Assembly (NCBI GenBank): GCA_944323995.1
Contig: CALUUN010000007.1
Span: forward strand, 1-64,000
DNA length: 64,000 nucleotides
Source of the DNA: Candidatus Gastranaerophilales bacterium
GTDB lineage: Bacteria; Cyanobacteriota; Vampirovibrionia; Gastranaerophilales; Gastranaerophilaceae
Direction of reading: 5' to 3'
Position 1 is the first letter of the stretch; each line of letters begins with the position of its first letter. The notes beneath the pieces are model-generated. The model worked only from the letters and a program-made list of their open reading frames with translations. It had not been told where the DNA came from and ran no database searches. Positions 42,661-51,909 of this stretch are shown in pieces. The position numbers and the translations under genes are program-made.

Positions 42661-44768
42661 GATTCTTTTTCTTTCAAAATTCCGGCGTAATATTTTAGTT
42701 TATCCATAACCGGCTGTGCTTTTTCGTAAATTAATTCTTTAAATCTTTCATCATAATTATGGGCTTTGACTTCCATATCAATTTTTGCCTGCAGAGCTTT
42801 TGAAAGAAGTTCCGGAATATTCAGAGCCGTTGGATTTTCGCTTGAAAGATTTTCGTAATATTTGTCCTGATAATCCGCCGTAATCCGTGCACGCCAGTTG
42901 GTTTCGTTGCTTGTTCCGGGGATGTTGTAAATAACATCCGTTATACCTAACAAATCATCAAAAGATATTTGAAATTTCGGTGTTGTTAAAAGTTCTGCGA
43001 ATTTTGCACAGACAATTGCTCTGTCATCATTTTTATATAAATCAATTAATTGGCTGCGGATTTGTTCAATATTTTCTCTGGAATCATCCATATTAAGGTA
43101 ACCCGCCAGATATTCGGGCGACCAGGATTCCTGTTTTCGTGTGTATTCAACTTTTCTTCCGTCATGCAATTTTGCGGTGCGTCTTAAATATGTCATCGCA
43201 GGCGGACTGTCGTGGTTTCCGAGAATGAACCAGTTTTCGGGTGATTCTTTTACTGTATTTTCCGCTCTGTCCCAGTCAAGATTTGTTATTGCCGGCAGAT
43301 CCTGCTCTTTATATACGCGTTTGTATCTGTCAGGCCATGAGCAGATATCTTCCCAGACGGCTTCGTTTTTATCCAGACCGTGTTCTTCAAATGCGGGCAA
43401 AACAAGGTGTTCAATGATTTTGGTATAATCCCAGTACAAATCATATTCAATTTCCGGATTGTCCGGATGTTTGAGTTCCGAGATGTATTTTTCATTATTT
43501 TTGTTCTTCAAATGCGGAGGATTTGTGATGAAATCCTCGTCATCGGCATTTTTTGCAAGCAGATATGGTTCCACAAGCCCCATTACATGGTCAATTCGCA
43601 AATTCTCACAGTATTCAAGCGCGGAATCTATTTTCTCTTTTAGAAACTTGCCGCCGTCATTAAGTTCATAATCAGAATTCAAAAATATTTTTTTAGGGTC
43701 TATAACCGGAATATGCCATCTTTGAGAAGGACCTCCGCTTTCAAATGCTCCCATTTCCCAGTCATCAAGAAATACATCTTCATAACGCCATGCATCCATT
43801 TTTGAACATCCGACCAGAAGATCGTTTATATATTTAAAATTATTCTCCTCACGCCATTTTTTGTGTTCTTTAATCTGTTTTGTTATCAAGAACTGTTCAA
43901 ATTTGTACTGTTCAACATAGTCGTAGTTATCGCGGTATATTTTAACAAAGCGTTTTATTGCCTTTTTGTCGCCTTTTTTTATGTCGGTAATCAGGGTTCT
44001 GTCGCTGCTATCGGGCCATACGGTATAGTCATCCGTGCCGTATTTGTTTGATAAAACCTTAAATATTCCTTCTTCGGTTAACCGGTTGTCGTATTTCTTC
44101 AGAAATTTTTGATACTGGTTGTTCAAAATAAGCACCGGCCGGATATGATGATTTTTAAAAATATGTCCGTCGTCATATGCCGCAATTGAGATGTTAAAAT
44201 TGTTGTACGCTTCTTTCAGTGCAATGTCGTAAATTTCTCCGGCACGCTTAAAATCGGTCATTGTATAATTTTTGTCATTGATTTCAGGCAGCGAAGAAAT
44301 CTTCTTATATGTTGTATCTGACAGAATATGACCGTATTCTGCGCCTGTCAATTCAGCAAGATCTATGAATAATCTGTTTTGCGCAAAAGCCGAAGAATTA
44401 TAAGGCGAGACCGATCCTTTTTGTAACTCTCCGCCCGGGCCGAGCTGGTTGGAGTTAAAACCGTAAAGGGCTAAAAATTTCAAATACTCTTTTGCGGCTT
44501 TTCCGTAAGGGGAGCCGATGCCGCAATCTCTTTGGGCTGTTTTATTTATTAAAACCGGATGCTGAACATCGGGTTTTTGTTGGGGGTAATAATACAGGGG
44601 GCCTGTCATATTGCCGGACGGAAAGCAGGAACCGTGGGTTATTACCGCACGCTCTTTTACTCCCATTATTTCGTATGCTTTATTTATATTCTCCTTCAAG
44701 TCCCGTTCTTCATTTTTGGTCGGCCGCCTTTGAAAATTTACGGTACTGTTTACCCCTGATACACGCAT
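42657..44768 (-). CDS. malQ: 4-alpha-glucanotransferase (GH77)
   Basis: 703 residues. GH77 elements: RDCGIGSPYGKAAKEYL, LGPGG...SPYNSSAFAQN, LRIDHVMGLVEPYL with the nucleophile Asp, AVWEDICSWP with the acid/base Glu and ILGNHDSPP with the third acidic residue. It rearranges alpha-1,4-glucans in glycogen or maltodextrin use. An unusual N-terminal leader MRVSGVNSTVNFQRRPTKN precedes the enzyme; the short F-Q motif recurs in lineage-specific proteins. Larger than the ~500-residue plant-type enzymes. Confidence 0.92.
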   Translation of the reverse strand: MRVSGVNSTVNFQRRPTKNEERDLKENINKAYEIMGVKERAVITHGSCFPSGNMTGPLYYYPQQKPDVQHPVLINKTAQRDCGIGSPYGKAAKEYLKFLALYGFNSNQLGPGGELQKGSVSPYNSSAFAQNRLFIDLAELTGAEYGHILSDTTYKKISSLPEINDKNYTMTDFKRAGEIYDIALKEAYNNFNISIAAYDDGHIFKNHHIRPVLILNNQYQKFLKKYDNRLTEEGIFKVLSNKYGTDDYTVWPDSSDRTLITDIKKGDKKAIKRFVKIYRDNYDYVEQYKFEQFLITKQIKEHKKWREENNFKYINDLLVGCSKMDAWRYEDVFLDDWEMGAFESGGPSQRWHIPVIDPKKIFLNSDYELNDGGKFLKEKIDSALEYCENLRIDHVMGLVEPYLLAKNADDEDFITNPPHLKNKNNEKYISELKHPDNPEIEYDLYWDYTKIIEHLVLPAFEEHGLDKNEAVWEDICSWPDRYKRVYKEQDLPAITNLDWDRAENTVKESPENWFILGNHDSPPAMTYLRRTAKLHDGRKVEYTRKQESWSPEYLAGYLNMDDSRENIEQIRSQLIDLYKNDDRAIVCAKFAELLTTPKFQISFDDLLGITDVIYNIPGTSNETNWRARITADYQDKYYENLSSENPTALNIPELLSKALQAKIDMEVKAHNYDERFKELIYEKAQPVMDKLKYYAGILKEKES

Positions 44769-44817
44769 TTTTAAACTCCTGATATGTTTTATTAAAATTC
44801 AAACATAATTTTTTTTG

Positions 44818-46296
44818 CTAAATTTCTCCCAGAATTTCCAATTTATAATTACATCCTATTTCTTCATTTGCAAGAACGACAATATTATTTATATACAAAG
44901 ACAAAAGACCAAAGAATAACTGTCTGTATTCCATCGGAACAATTAATTTCGGACAGGTTATGTCAAGTTTTTTTGCAAGTTTGATAATCTTGTTTGCAAT
45001 ACTTTCGGCAAAATCACCGTCAATTTTGACAACGGCGTCTTCACCGTCCTCAAAACTCATTATTATTTGTTCAAAAGTTTTGTCGGAAAGTTCAAATGCG
45101 GAAATAACACCGTCTGAATCTGCGTAATTGCGGCAGATTTTATTTGCCAGCGCCAGTCTTATTTTGTTTAATAAATCGGATTTTACGCTGTCTTCGGCAT
45201 AATCATTTATTTTTTCAAATATATAGACCAGATCTTTTATTGAAACATGTTCCCTTATCAAACTTGTCAGAATAAATCGTAAATCCGCAAGCGATACAAA
45301 ATCCGGAATAACGTTTTCTACAAGAAAAGGATTTGAATCATTCACCACGTCAATATATTTATCAAGGTCGTCGTAATCAAGCAATTCGTCAACATATTTG
45401 ACAGCAATATACTCAAGTGCTTTTGCTATATATTCAGAACCCATAAGTCCGTGGTACCAGAAATCTTTTGTCTTGTTTTTTTCAATCCAGACAATTTTTC
45501 TGCCGGTAATTTTGTCAATATCATATATTGAATTTTTAATTTTCTTTTCAAGTTTCAATTCGTCCGTATAAAACATCAAGTGGTCAGGATAAATCATTGC
45601 CCTGAATACATCCAGCCCTCTGACTTTTATACAAAATTCAAAAGGATTAAGATTTTCATCATCTTTAAAAATAATTTTCGGAATAACATAACCGATTTCT
45701 TCGGTGAGTTTGAGGCGGGATTTGACAGTTTCCGCGATAAGTTCTTCTTCCTGTGAATCCCTGTCGGAATCAACATATCCGAGCAGTTCTTCACTCAGAT
45801 TAATTGAGAGTTTTTCCTCTTTGAGTTTGGAATACATAACATCCGGAGATGTAGCTTTTGCCAGCTTATCTTTTAAATCATCAAGCTCTTTTAAACCGGC
45901 GGATATTTTATCGTTGAGTTTAATTCTGCTTGATGATGCCGGATCCGCACCGTCAAGTTCAAGTTTAATTTTTGCAATTTTGTCTTTCTGGTGGCGGATT
46001 TTGGACTGAATTTCAAGACAGGCCTCATAGGGTGTAAGTTTTGGAGAAAGCATTTTTTCCATCTGGCTTTTAAAGGTGGAAATATTTATAACATCGGCAT
46101 TCCGGTTTGCGTCAGCCGTTTTTGCCTGTGTCATAAAAATGCAGTTGTAAACAATGCCTTCGTCAGCTTCGACTTCCTGCATGCTGTATAGTTCCCAGCC
46201 GTTCATCGACATTTCGTTCAAAAGATTTTGCAAATCCTGAACATCTTCGCCCGAACATGTTTTTACAACATATTGCATTTTATTTCTGTTATACAT
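44818..46296 (-). CDS. soluble fusion: DUF4177-like domain, coiled coil, FlhA C-terminal domain
   Basis: 492 residues. Residues ~7-60 (YVVKTCSGEDVQDLQNLL...MNGWELYSMQEV) resemble DUF4177. A charged coiled coil follows (~95-150). From ~155 on it matches the cytoplasmic domain of FlhA: LTEEIGYVIPKIIFKDD, FCIKVRGLDVFRAM, VWIEKNKTKDF, LVENVIPDFVSLADLRFIL, LIREHVSIKDLVYIFEKIND and ALANKICRNY. The eight-helix membrane part and FHIPEP region of FlhA are absent. FlhA-C docks flagellar export chaperones, so this could be a soluble decoy, chaperone-binding factor or repurposed module. GGA-type RBS; it follows udp by 11 nt. Confidence 0.82.
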   Translation of the reverse strand: MYNRNKMQYVVKTCSGEDVQDLQNLLNEMSMNGWELYSMQEVEADEGIVYNCIFMTQAKTADANRNADVINISTFKSQMEKMLSPKLTPYEACLEIQSKIRHQKDKIAKIKLELDGADPASSSRIKLNDKISAGLKELDDLKDKLAKATSPDVMYSKLKEEKLSINLSEELLGYVDSDRDSQEEELIAETVKSRLKLTEEIGYVIPKIIFKDDENLNPFEFCIKVRGLDVFRAMIYPDHLMFYTDELKLEKKIKNSIYDIDKITGRKIVWIEKNKTKDFWYHGLMGSEYIAKALEYIAVKYVDELLDYDDLDKYIDVVNDSNPFLVENVIPDFVSLADLRFILTSLIREHVSIKDLVYIFEKINDYAEDSVKSDLLNKIRLALANKICRNYADSDGVISAFELSDKTFEQIIMSFEDGEDAVVKIDGDFAESIANKIIKLAKKLDITCPKLIVPMEYRQLFFGLLSLYINNIVVLANEEIGCNYKLEILGEI

Positions 46297-46307
46297 AATC
46301 CAATTCC

Positions 46308-47078
46308 TTATTTTTTATTTTCAGCAATAAGAATTTTAAGGGCTTCAACAGCTGTTTTAATTGCTTTTTCCGTATCATGAACAACCGGATTTTCAAGCCC
46401 GAGTTTTTCTCTTTCCTGATTAGCCACCGTTAAAAAGACCGAACCTATTTTGACTTTCAAAAAACTTGCAACAACGAACAATGCGGCGGATTCCATTTCA
46501 GAAGCAAGACAGCCGAGCCGTTTCCATGCTTCCCATTTGTTAACAAGCTCATAATTTACCGGCATTTTGTCGGGATTATGCTGGCCGTAAAAAGAATCTT
46601 TGCACTGAACAATTCCTGTATGTGCCGTATAATCCAAATTTTTGGCCGCTTTTACAAGCGCATTGACAATATCAATATTTGCAACTGCAGGAAACTCAAT
46701 CGGTGCATATTCTTTGCTTGTTCCTTCCATTCTGACGGCACCTGTTGCGATAACTACATCACCGCCTTTTACGCCGGTATCAATACCGCCGCAGGTTCCC
46801 ACGCGGATAAAAGTTTCCGCACCGACATTGACGAGTTCTTCAAGAGCGATTGAAGCTGACGGGCCGCCGATTCCGGTTGAAGTCACGCTTACTTTTTCTC
46901 CGTTAAGATAGCCGGTATATGTTGTGTATTCCCTGTTATCCGCTACAAGAACCGCGTCATCGAAATATTCGGCAATTTTTTTGCAACGTTTGGGATCGCC
47001 TGGCAAGATTACATATTTGCCGACGTCGCCGGATTTCAAGCCTATGTGATACTGTTCACCGTTTACCGAATATTTCAT
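46308..47078 (-). CDS. udp: uridine phosphorylase
   Basis: 256 residues of the nucleoside phosphorylase I family: [44 protein letters not shown] and [12 protein letters not shown]. The GDPxR and E-M-E-S-A motifs and length match uridine phosphorylase, which yields uracil and ribose-1-phosphate. Purine phosphorylase activity cannot be excluded. It is between skp and the FlhA-C fusion gene. Confidence 0.9.
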   Translation of the reverse strand: MKYSVNGEQYHIGLKSGDVGKYVILPGDPKRCKKIAEYFDDAVLVADNREYTTYTGYLNGEKVSVTSTGIGGPSASIALEELVNVGAETFIRVGTCGGIDTGVKGGDVVIATGAVRMEGTSKEYAPIEFPAVANIDIVNALVKAAKNLDYTAHTGIVQCKDSFYGQHNPDKMPVNYELVNKWEAWKRLGCLASEMESAALFVVASFLKVKIGSVFLTVANQEREKLGLENPVVHDTEKAIKTAVEALKILIAENKK

Positions 47079-47097
47079 TATACGCGCTCCTTATTTA

Positions 47098-47556
47098 TTA
47101 GTATTTACCGGTTTTTAATTTCTGGATAACAAGATCCGAAATATCCAAACCGCCTACAAAAATTACTCTGCCGTCAACAATTGCGTCAAGTTTTTGTTCT
47201 ACCATAACATCTTTTGTTGCCGCTTGAATTTTGTTGTAAATCTGTTCTTCTTTGGTTGCTTTAAGTTTCATATATGCTTCCTGTTTTGCTTTGAATTCGC
47301 GTGCGGTAGCATCTTCGAAATTTTTTCTTTTCAGCGGTGTATCAAGAGATTTGTACTGTTTTTCTTTGTCAATCATGTACTGTTGAAGCTCAAGACCTTT
47401 TGCGTCAACATCTTTGACAGCCTGTTTTGCAAAAGAATAATTTTCCTGAACTTTGCCGTAGTCAATAAAACCTACACCGGCAGCCTGAGCTTTTGCACCT
47501 AACAGAGCAAACACCGCGATTAAAGCAGTTAACGTAGCTAATTTGATTTTCTTCAT
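47098..47556 (-). CDS. skp: OmpH/Skp-like periplasmic chaperone
   Basis: 152 residues: signal peptide ending AGVLGAKAQA-type (ALIAVFALLGAKAQA), VGFIDYGKVQENYSFAKQA at the mature start, long Lys/Glu coiled-coil arms and a C-terminal strand VIFVGGLDISDLVIQKL. Skp trimers carry unfolded outer-membrane proteins to BamA, encoded 16 nt upstream. Confidence 0.9.
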   Translation of the reverse strand: MKKIKLATLTALIAVFALLGAKAQAAGVGFIDYGKVQENYSFAKQAVKDVDAKGLELQQYMIDKEKQYKSLDTPLKRKNFEDATAREFKAKQEAYMKLKATKEEQIYNKIQAATKDVMVEQKLDAIVDGRVIFVGGLDISDLVIQKLKTGKY

Positions 47557-47572
47557 TGAGTAATCCTCCTTA

Positions 47573-49537
47573 TTAGTAAATTAAGTCACCTACACCAAAT
47601 GTAAAGTATCCGTTTTCGGAACCGTTAGCACCGGGATTTGTAAGCGGAATACCGTAATCCACTGACAACGGCCCCATACCCGGAACATAGAGTTTTATAC
47701 CGACACCGGCTGATACCGCATACATCGGTCTGTCATACAATGTATCCGATATTGTTGTATCAAAGATTTTACCTGCATCAACAAATGCTGTCAATCTTAT
47801 GTTATTAAGAAATTTAATTCTTGTTCTGTCAATAAACGGTATCGGCGTTGCAAATTCTGCAGAACCCATTACGAACGCATTACCCGTACCGACGCCGCTC
47901 ATTTTGAAACCGCGGATTGTATACGGGCCGCCTAAACGGTATGCCATAACTTCAGGCATGTTGTCGCCGTGAATTTTGCCGCCTGCTTTTGCCGTAAATG
48001 ACAGTGATGATTTTTTCCCGATAGGGATGTATTGTTTAACCATACCGGTTAATTTACCGTGGGTTTTGTCAAATCCGTCAAGTCCGATTTCTTCATCAAA
48101 TCTGATACTTGCAAGTGTTCCGTGTCTTGTAACGGTTGCGGAATCACGGGTATCGTATATTAACGCCGGACTCAGCGACATGAACAAACCGCCTTCCAAT
48201 TGTTTTGCACGGTCGCTTATCGGAATGTTATATTTGTTGTAAAGACTTGCAATTCTGTTAAAGTCACCTTCTTTTACGTTGACGTTTTCAACACCGAGTG
48301 AAAACGTTGCAGTTGCGTGTCTGTTCTTTTTAAGACGGTGTGCAACCGTAACTTCGCCGCCTATTCTCTGTTCAATTGCAAGCGGAACCTGATAGCTGCC
48401 GAAATCTCTGAAGAATACTTTTGCCATCAATGAATTATCGGAATTAAAGAAATAAGGCTCAAAGAAACTCAATTCCGCCTGAATATTCATATGATCTTTG
48501 ACCGATGCATCGTTAAGCATAACACCGGTACCGACCAGGCCGTTCAATGATAAACGCTGGTTGCGGCCGCGGAAGTTGTTATCCGCAATTCCCAAAGACC
48601 CGAACACACCTGTGACGGTATCCAGACCGCCGCCGACCGAGATGCTCGCGGTTCTCTGTTCTTCAACTCTTATTGTAACATCATAAAGATCAGGATCTTC
48701 CAAAGTCGGCTCAATTTCGCGGGTAACGTCTTTGAAGGCCTGAGAGGCGTAAAGTCTTACCAGATCTTCTTTTATCAGGTTTTCGTTATAAATCATGCCG
48801 GGCTCTGTCAAAACGTTACGCTCTATAACATAATTTTTTGTTTTTTCGTTGCCCTGAATAAGAATTTTATTAATAGTACCTTCTTTAATGTTTATGTTAA
48901 TCGTGCCGTCCGGATCATCAGTAACCGATTCCACGCGCGCGAGAATATAGCCTTTGTTGGAGTAAATGTTTTGGATGTCATAAATGGCCTGATTAATCTG
49001 CGCAACGTTTTGCGGCTTGCCTTTCATAGGCAGAAGGCAGTCCAGAATTTCTTCTGTTGCAACGACAGTATTTCCTTCTATGGTAAAATCTTTTACCGGA
49101 AGGTTTTCTTCAAGGATAATTTTAAGAGTAACCGTGCCGTCTGAATTGGTTATAGGGATAGCTTTCATGTTTTCGGAAAAATAACCAAGCTGGTAAATCG
49201 CTTTTAAATCCGTCTGAACAAGATCACGGCTGTATGCTGAACCCTTTTGCAGCGTCATTTTTGCAAGAATATCTTCGGGGCTCAAAGCGTTTACGCCGTA
49301 AAGTTCAATATCACGGATAATTCTTTCTTCTTTTGCCAGTGCCTTATCCGGAGTTGTGCCGGCATGGATTTCGCCTGATTGTTCTTCGGGTGCGCTTTGA
49401 GTCTGCTGCGCTTCCTGGACATCCGGATCAATACTTTTTTCTCCCCAAAAATCACCGATTGCAAAAGCATTAAGGGGAAACGCCAGCAATAAAAGCAGGG
49501 TTATAAACAGCTTATTAAATTTTTTATATAAAATCAA
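47573..49537 (-). CDS. bamA: outer-membrane assembly factor BamA (three POTRA repeats)
   Basis: 654 residues: signal peptide, an acidic linker (~30-75), three POTRA repeats (starting RDIELYGVNALS, FTIEGNTVVATEE and ILIQGNEKTKNYVIERNV) and a C-terminal 16-strand barrel with the conserved YTIRGFKMSGVG loop. Enterobacterial BamA has five POTRAs; three is the cyanobacterial Omp85 pattern. The start is TTG with AAGGA ~10 nt upstream. It heads an operon with skp and udp. Confidence 0.95.
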   Translation of the reverse strand: MILYKKFNKLFITLLLLLAFPLNAFAIGDFWGEKSIDPDVQEAQQTQSAPEEQSGEIHAGTTPDKALAKEERIIRDIELYGVNALSPEDILAKMTLQKGSAYSRDLVQTDLKAIYQLGYFSENMKAIPITNSDGTVTLKIILEENLPVKDFTIEGNTVVATEEILDCLLPMKGKPQNVAQINQAIYDIQNIYSNKGYILARVESVTDDPDGTININIKEGTINKILIQGNEKTKNYVIERNVLTEPGMIYNENLIKEDLVRLYASQAFKDVTREIEPTLEDPDLYDVTIRVEEQRTASISVGGGLDTVTGVFGSLGIADNNFRGRNQRLSLNGLVGTGVMLNDASVKDHMNIQAELSFFEPYFFNSDNSLMAKVFFRDFGSYQVPLAIEQRIGGEVTVAHRLKKNRHATATFSLGVENVNVKEGDFNRIASLYNKYNIPISDRAKQLEGGLFMSLSPALIYDTRDSATVTRHGTLASIRFDEEIGLDGFDKTHGKLTGMVKQYIPIGKKSSLSFTAKAGGKIHGDNMPEVMAYRLGGPYTIRGFKMSGVGTGNAFVMGSAEFATPIPFIDRTRIKFLNNIRLTAFVDAGKIFDTTISDTLYDRPMYAVSAGVGIKLYVPGMGPLSVDYGIPLTNPGANGSENGYFTFGVGDLIY

Positions 49538-49634
49538 GAATCCGGGTTCCTTAAAACTTCTACTATCCTTAATGAAAATTATACCACAAACCGCTAAAAA
49601 AACAATGAAAAATCATACATTTACACGGTAATTT

Positions 49635-50447
49635 TTAAGATTGTAAAACCCGCTTGTAGACATCGTTTTTATTCAAATTATAAAGTTCCGATAAAATTAT
49701 TGAAATTTCTTTTGCTTTGAAGTTTTTATTTTGCAATATTTTGATTTTTTCATCAAGGTCAATTTCTGAATCTGCGGGGTTTTCGCGGAAAATCATGCCG
49801 ACGATTTCACCCTTGGGCTGATTGGATTTAAAATGTTTTAAGAGGTTATCCACGCTGTCGACTATTACTTCTTCAAATATTTTGGTAAGTTCGCGGCCCG
49901 TTGCTGCTTTTGCTTCAGGGCGAAGGGTTTCGATTATTTCGAGAGTTTTAACGATTCTGTTCGGGGATTCATAAAAAACAAGGTCGGAATATTTGTATTT
50001 ATCAAGAAGTTTTTCAATTCCTGTCTGCGTTTTTGGTAAAAATCCCGCAAACACAAATTCTTCATCTTCTCTTGAAATCTGTGACAAAAAAGTTGCAACG
50101 GCATTTGCCCCCGGAAGCGCGGTGATTTTTATATTACGATTTCTTAATTCTTTTACAATAACCGCACCCGGATCGCAAATCAAAGGGGTTCCTGCGTCGG
50201 ATACGAGCGCGATTTTTTTACCTTCGTTTAAAAATTCCAGAAACTTTTCTACCCGTTCTTTTTCATTGAATTTATGATACGAAATACATTTTGTCCTGAT
50301 ATCAAAATGGTTGAGAAGTTTTTGGGTAACACGCATATCTTCACAGGCAATAATGTCGACGGATTTTAAAACTTCAATTGCTCTGTCTGTTATGTCACCG
50401 AGATTTCCGATAGGTGTCGGAACTATATAAAAATCAAATTTCCTCAT
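49635..50447 (-). CDS. rsmI: 16S rRNA (cytidine-1402 2'-O) methyltransferase
   Basis: 270 residues of the tetrapyrrole-methylase fold: YIVPTPIGNLGDITDRAI at the start, ACEDMRVTQKLL, LVSDAGTPLICDPG, ITALPGANAVATFL and FYESPNRIVKTL. The C-terminal HTH-like tail is retained. It modifies the ribosomal P site. Single gene. Confidence 0.95.
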   Translation of the reverse strand: MRKFDFYIVPTPIGNLGDITDRAIEVLKSVDIIACEDMRVTQKLLNHFDIRTKCISYHKFNEKERVEKFLEFLNEGKKIALVSDAGTPLICDPGAVIVKELRNRNIKITALPGANAVATFLSQISREDEEFVFAGFLPKTQTGIEKLLDKYKYSDLVFYESPNRIVKTLEIIETLRPEAKAATGRELTKIFEEVIVDSVDNLLKHFKSNQPKGEIVGMIFRENPADSEIDLDEKIKILQNKNFKAKEISIILSELYNLNKNDVYKRVLQS

Positions 50448-50496
50448 ATAAAAATTTTAGCACGAAAGTTAAAATTTTTTACACAGCAGTTTATTT

Positions 50497-51570
50497 TTAT
50501 TCCATTACGCATACTGTATAAAAATTTCTCTTATCGCCACCCCAATTCTGACCCTGTGACCAATAATCAGGACGATATATGTAAGCGCCACCGCCAACAT
50601 TATCTTCCCTGTTTGCTAATACAACAATTTCAGATGTTTTACTGGCACCTGTACCAAAAAAATCTTCAATTTTTGTTTGATTCCAAACTACAGAACCATC
50701 ATATATGTGCGGCTCTCCGTTATCATACATGTAAAGTCCGAGAGTCTTTATTTGCTCCATACTTATCATTTTATCAAGACTGCCGCAAGTTTTTACTGCT
50801 GAAGCCCAATAATTTTTATAGGAATTAATGGCATCAGAAGCACAGTGTTCTATTAGGCCGGCATCAATCATTTCATGGCATTCTTCAGAAGTTACATTTT
50901 CTGTGATTTTTTGCGGTTTGCTCATGCATACACCATTAATTTTGAATGCACATGCACCGCTTATATTCACATTCAACATGTGTACGTCTTTATTATTCTC
51001 ATTTGGCGATTTGAATCCGGAAGTATCGTAAACTATTGCAAGACAGTTCATTCCCGTAATCTGATTTGAATAAGGATCTTGTTTGCAGTTTTTATCATTA
51101 TAAGCCAGAACAGCGGTTGTACCGTTTGCAAATTGTACACCAACCGTGTTGGTTGACCAGTCTTGCTGTCCTAATGCTCTTGCTGTTTTTAATGATGTTA
51201 TATCCATATCTGTATTTTCGCCGGCTTCTATTTTCCCTGTTGCAACATCAAGAGCCGAAGTCGCTCCAAGAATATTATCTTCAAAACACTCTGCAAGGTT
51301 ATCATTTCTGCAGATTTTATTTATTTTTATATGTTTTGATAACTCATCAACAAAAGTTTCTGTTGTAGTATATCCGGCAAGTGAAGATTGCGCATTCATA
51401 ATTTTTAATGCTTCTTCAAGTTTTCTCTCAAATACAGTTGATGCAGTATTCCATGCTTTTTTTTGATAATCGGCAATAAGTGTCGGAATTGTCATGGCTG
51501 CAACAATGCCTATAATCGCCAATGTAATCAATACTTCGGCAAGTGTAAACCCTTTTTCTTTCTTATTCAT
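50497..51570 (-). CDS. prepilin-like protein with cysteine-rich C-terminal part (copy 2)
   Basis: 357 residues: prepilin signal GFTLAEVLITLAIIGIVAAM, then a region closely similar to 33142-34227 (AWNTAS, LAGYTTTE, FVDELSKHIKINKIC, FANGTTAVLAYN, NPYSNQITG). The last ~120 residues diverge but keep YWASAVKTC and the end TVCVME. Likely an exported pilin with a variable tip. AAAGGAG lies before ATG 51570; the promoter is TTGACA-17-TATAAT on the minus strand, inside long inverted repeats that face an XRE gene. Confidence 0.88.
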   Translation of the reverse strand: MNKKEKGFTLAEVLITLAIIGIVAAMTIPTLIADYQKKAWNTASTVFERKLEEALKIMNAQSSLAGYTTTETFVDELSKHIKINKICRNDNLAECFEDNILGATSALDVATGKIEAGENTDMDITSLKTARALGQQDWSTNTVGVQFANGTTAVLAYNDKNCKQDPYSNQITGMNCLAIVYDTSGFKSPNENNKDVHMLNVNISGACAFKINGVCMSKPQKITENVTSEECHEMIDAGLIEHCASDAINSYKNYWASAVKTCGSLDKMISMEQIKTLGLYMYDNGEPHIYDGSVVWNQTKIEDFFGTGASKTSEIVVLANREDNVGGGAYIYRPDYWSQGQNWGGDKRNFYTVCVME

Positions 51571-51598
51571 AGATATCTCCTTTAAATTAAATACCTTG

Positions 51599-51658
51599 CA
51601 TTCTACAATATATTTATTGTTGTAAGCAAATTATATATTGTAGAATGTTTTTTGTCAA
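51599..51658. promoter_or_regulatory. prepilin promoter with 14-bp inverted-repeat operator
   Basis: On the minus strand TTGACA (51653-51658), 17-nt spacer, TATAAT (51630-51635). Perfect arms CATTCTACAATATA (51599-51612) and TATATTGTAGAATG (51634-51647) bracket the -10 and start region. The divergent XRE regulator probably binds here. Confidence 0.8.
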
Positions 51659-51675
51659 CTAAATACAATAAACTT

Positions 51676-51909
51676 ATGGAAAAAGAGAAAATACTTTTGG
51701 AGTTTGGACGCAACCTTAAGGCGGAGCGCAACAGGGCAGGGCTTTCGCAGGAAAAACTTGCCGAAAAAATCGGATTGTCTTACGGACAGGTTATAGGCAC
51801 GATTGAACGGGGCGAAGTGAACACAAGTCTTACTACAATAATTTCCATTATGGAGGCCCTTGATGTCGATTTTGAAAAACTTTTCAACCGGCATGAAAAA
51901 CGGTTTTAA
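51676..51909 (+). CDS. XRE-family regulator divergent from prepilin gene
   Basis: 77 residues from ATG 51676: HTH (NLKAERNRAGLSQEKLAEKI, GQVIGTIERGEVNTS) and helix ISIMEALDVDFEKLF. TACAAT (51664-51669) lies 6 nt before the ATG without ribosome binding site, so probably leaderless. Second member of the XRE/prepilin arrangement. The stop overlaps the convergent solute-binding protein gene by 4 nt. Confidence 0.88.
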   Translation: MEKEKILLEFGRNLKAERNRAGLSQEKLAEKIGLSYGQVIGTIERGEVNTSLTTIISIMEALDVDFEKLFNRHEKRF

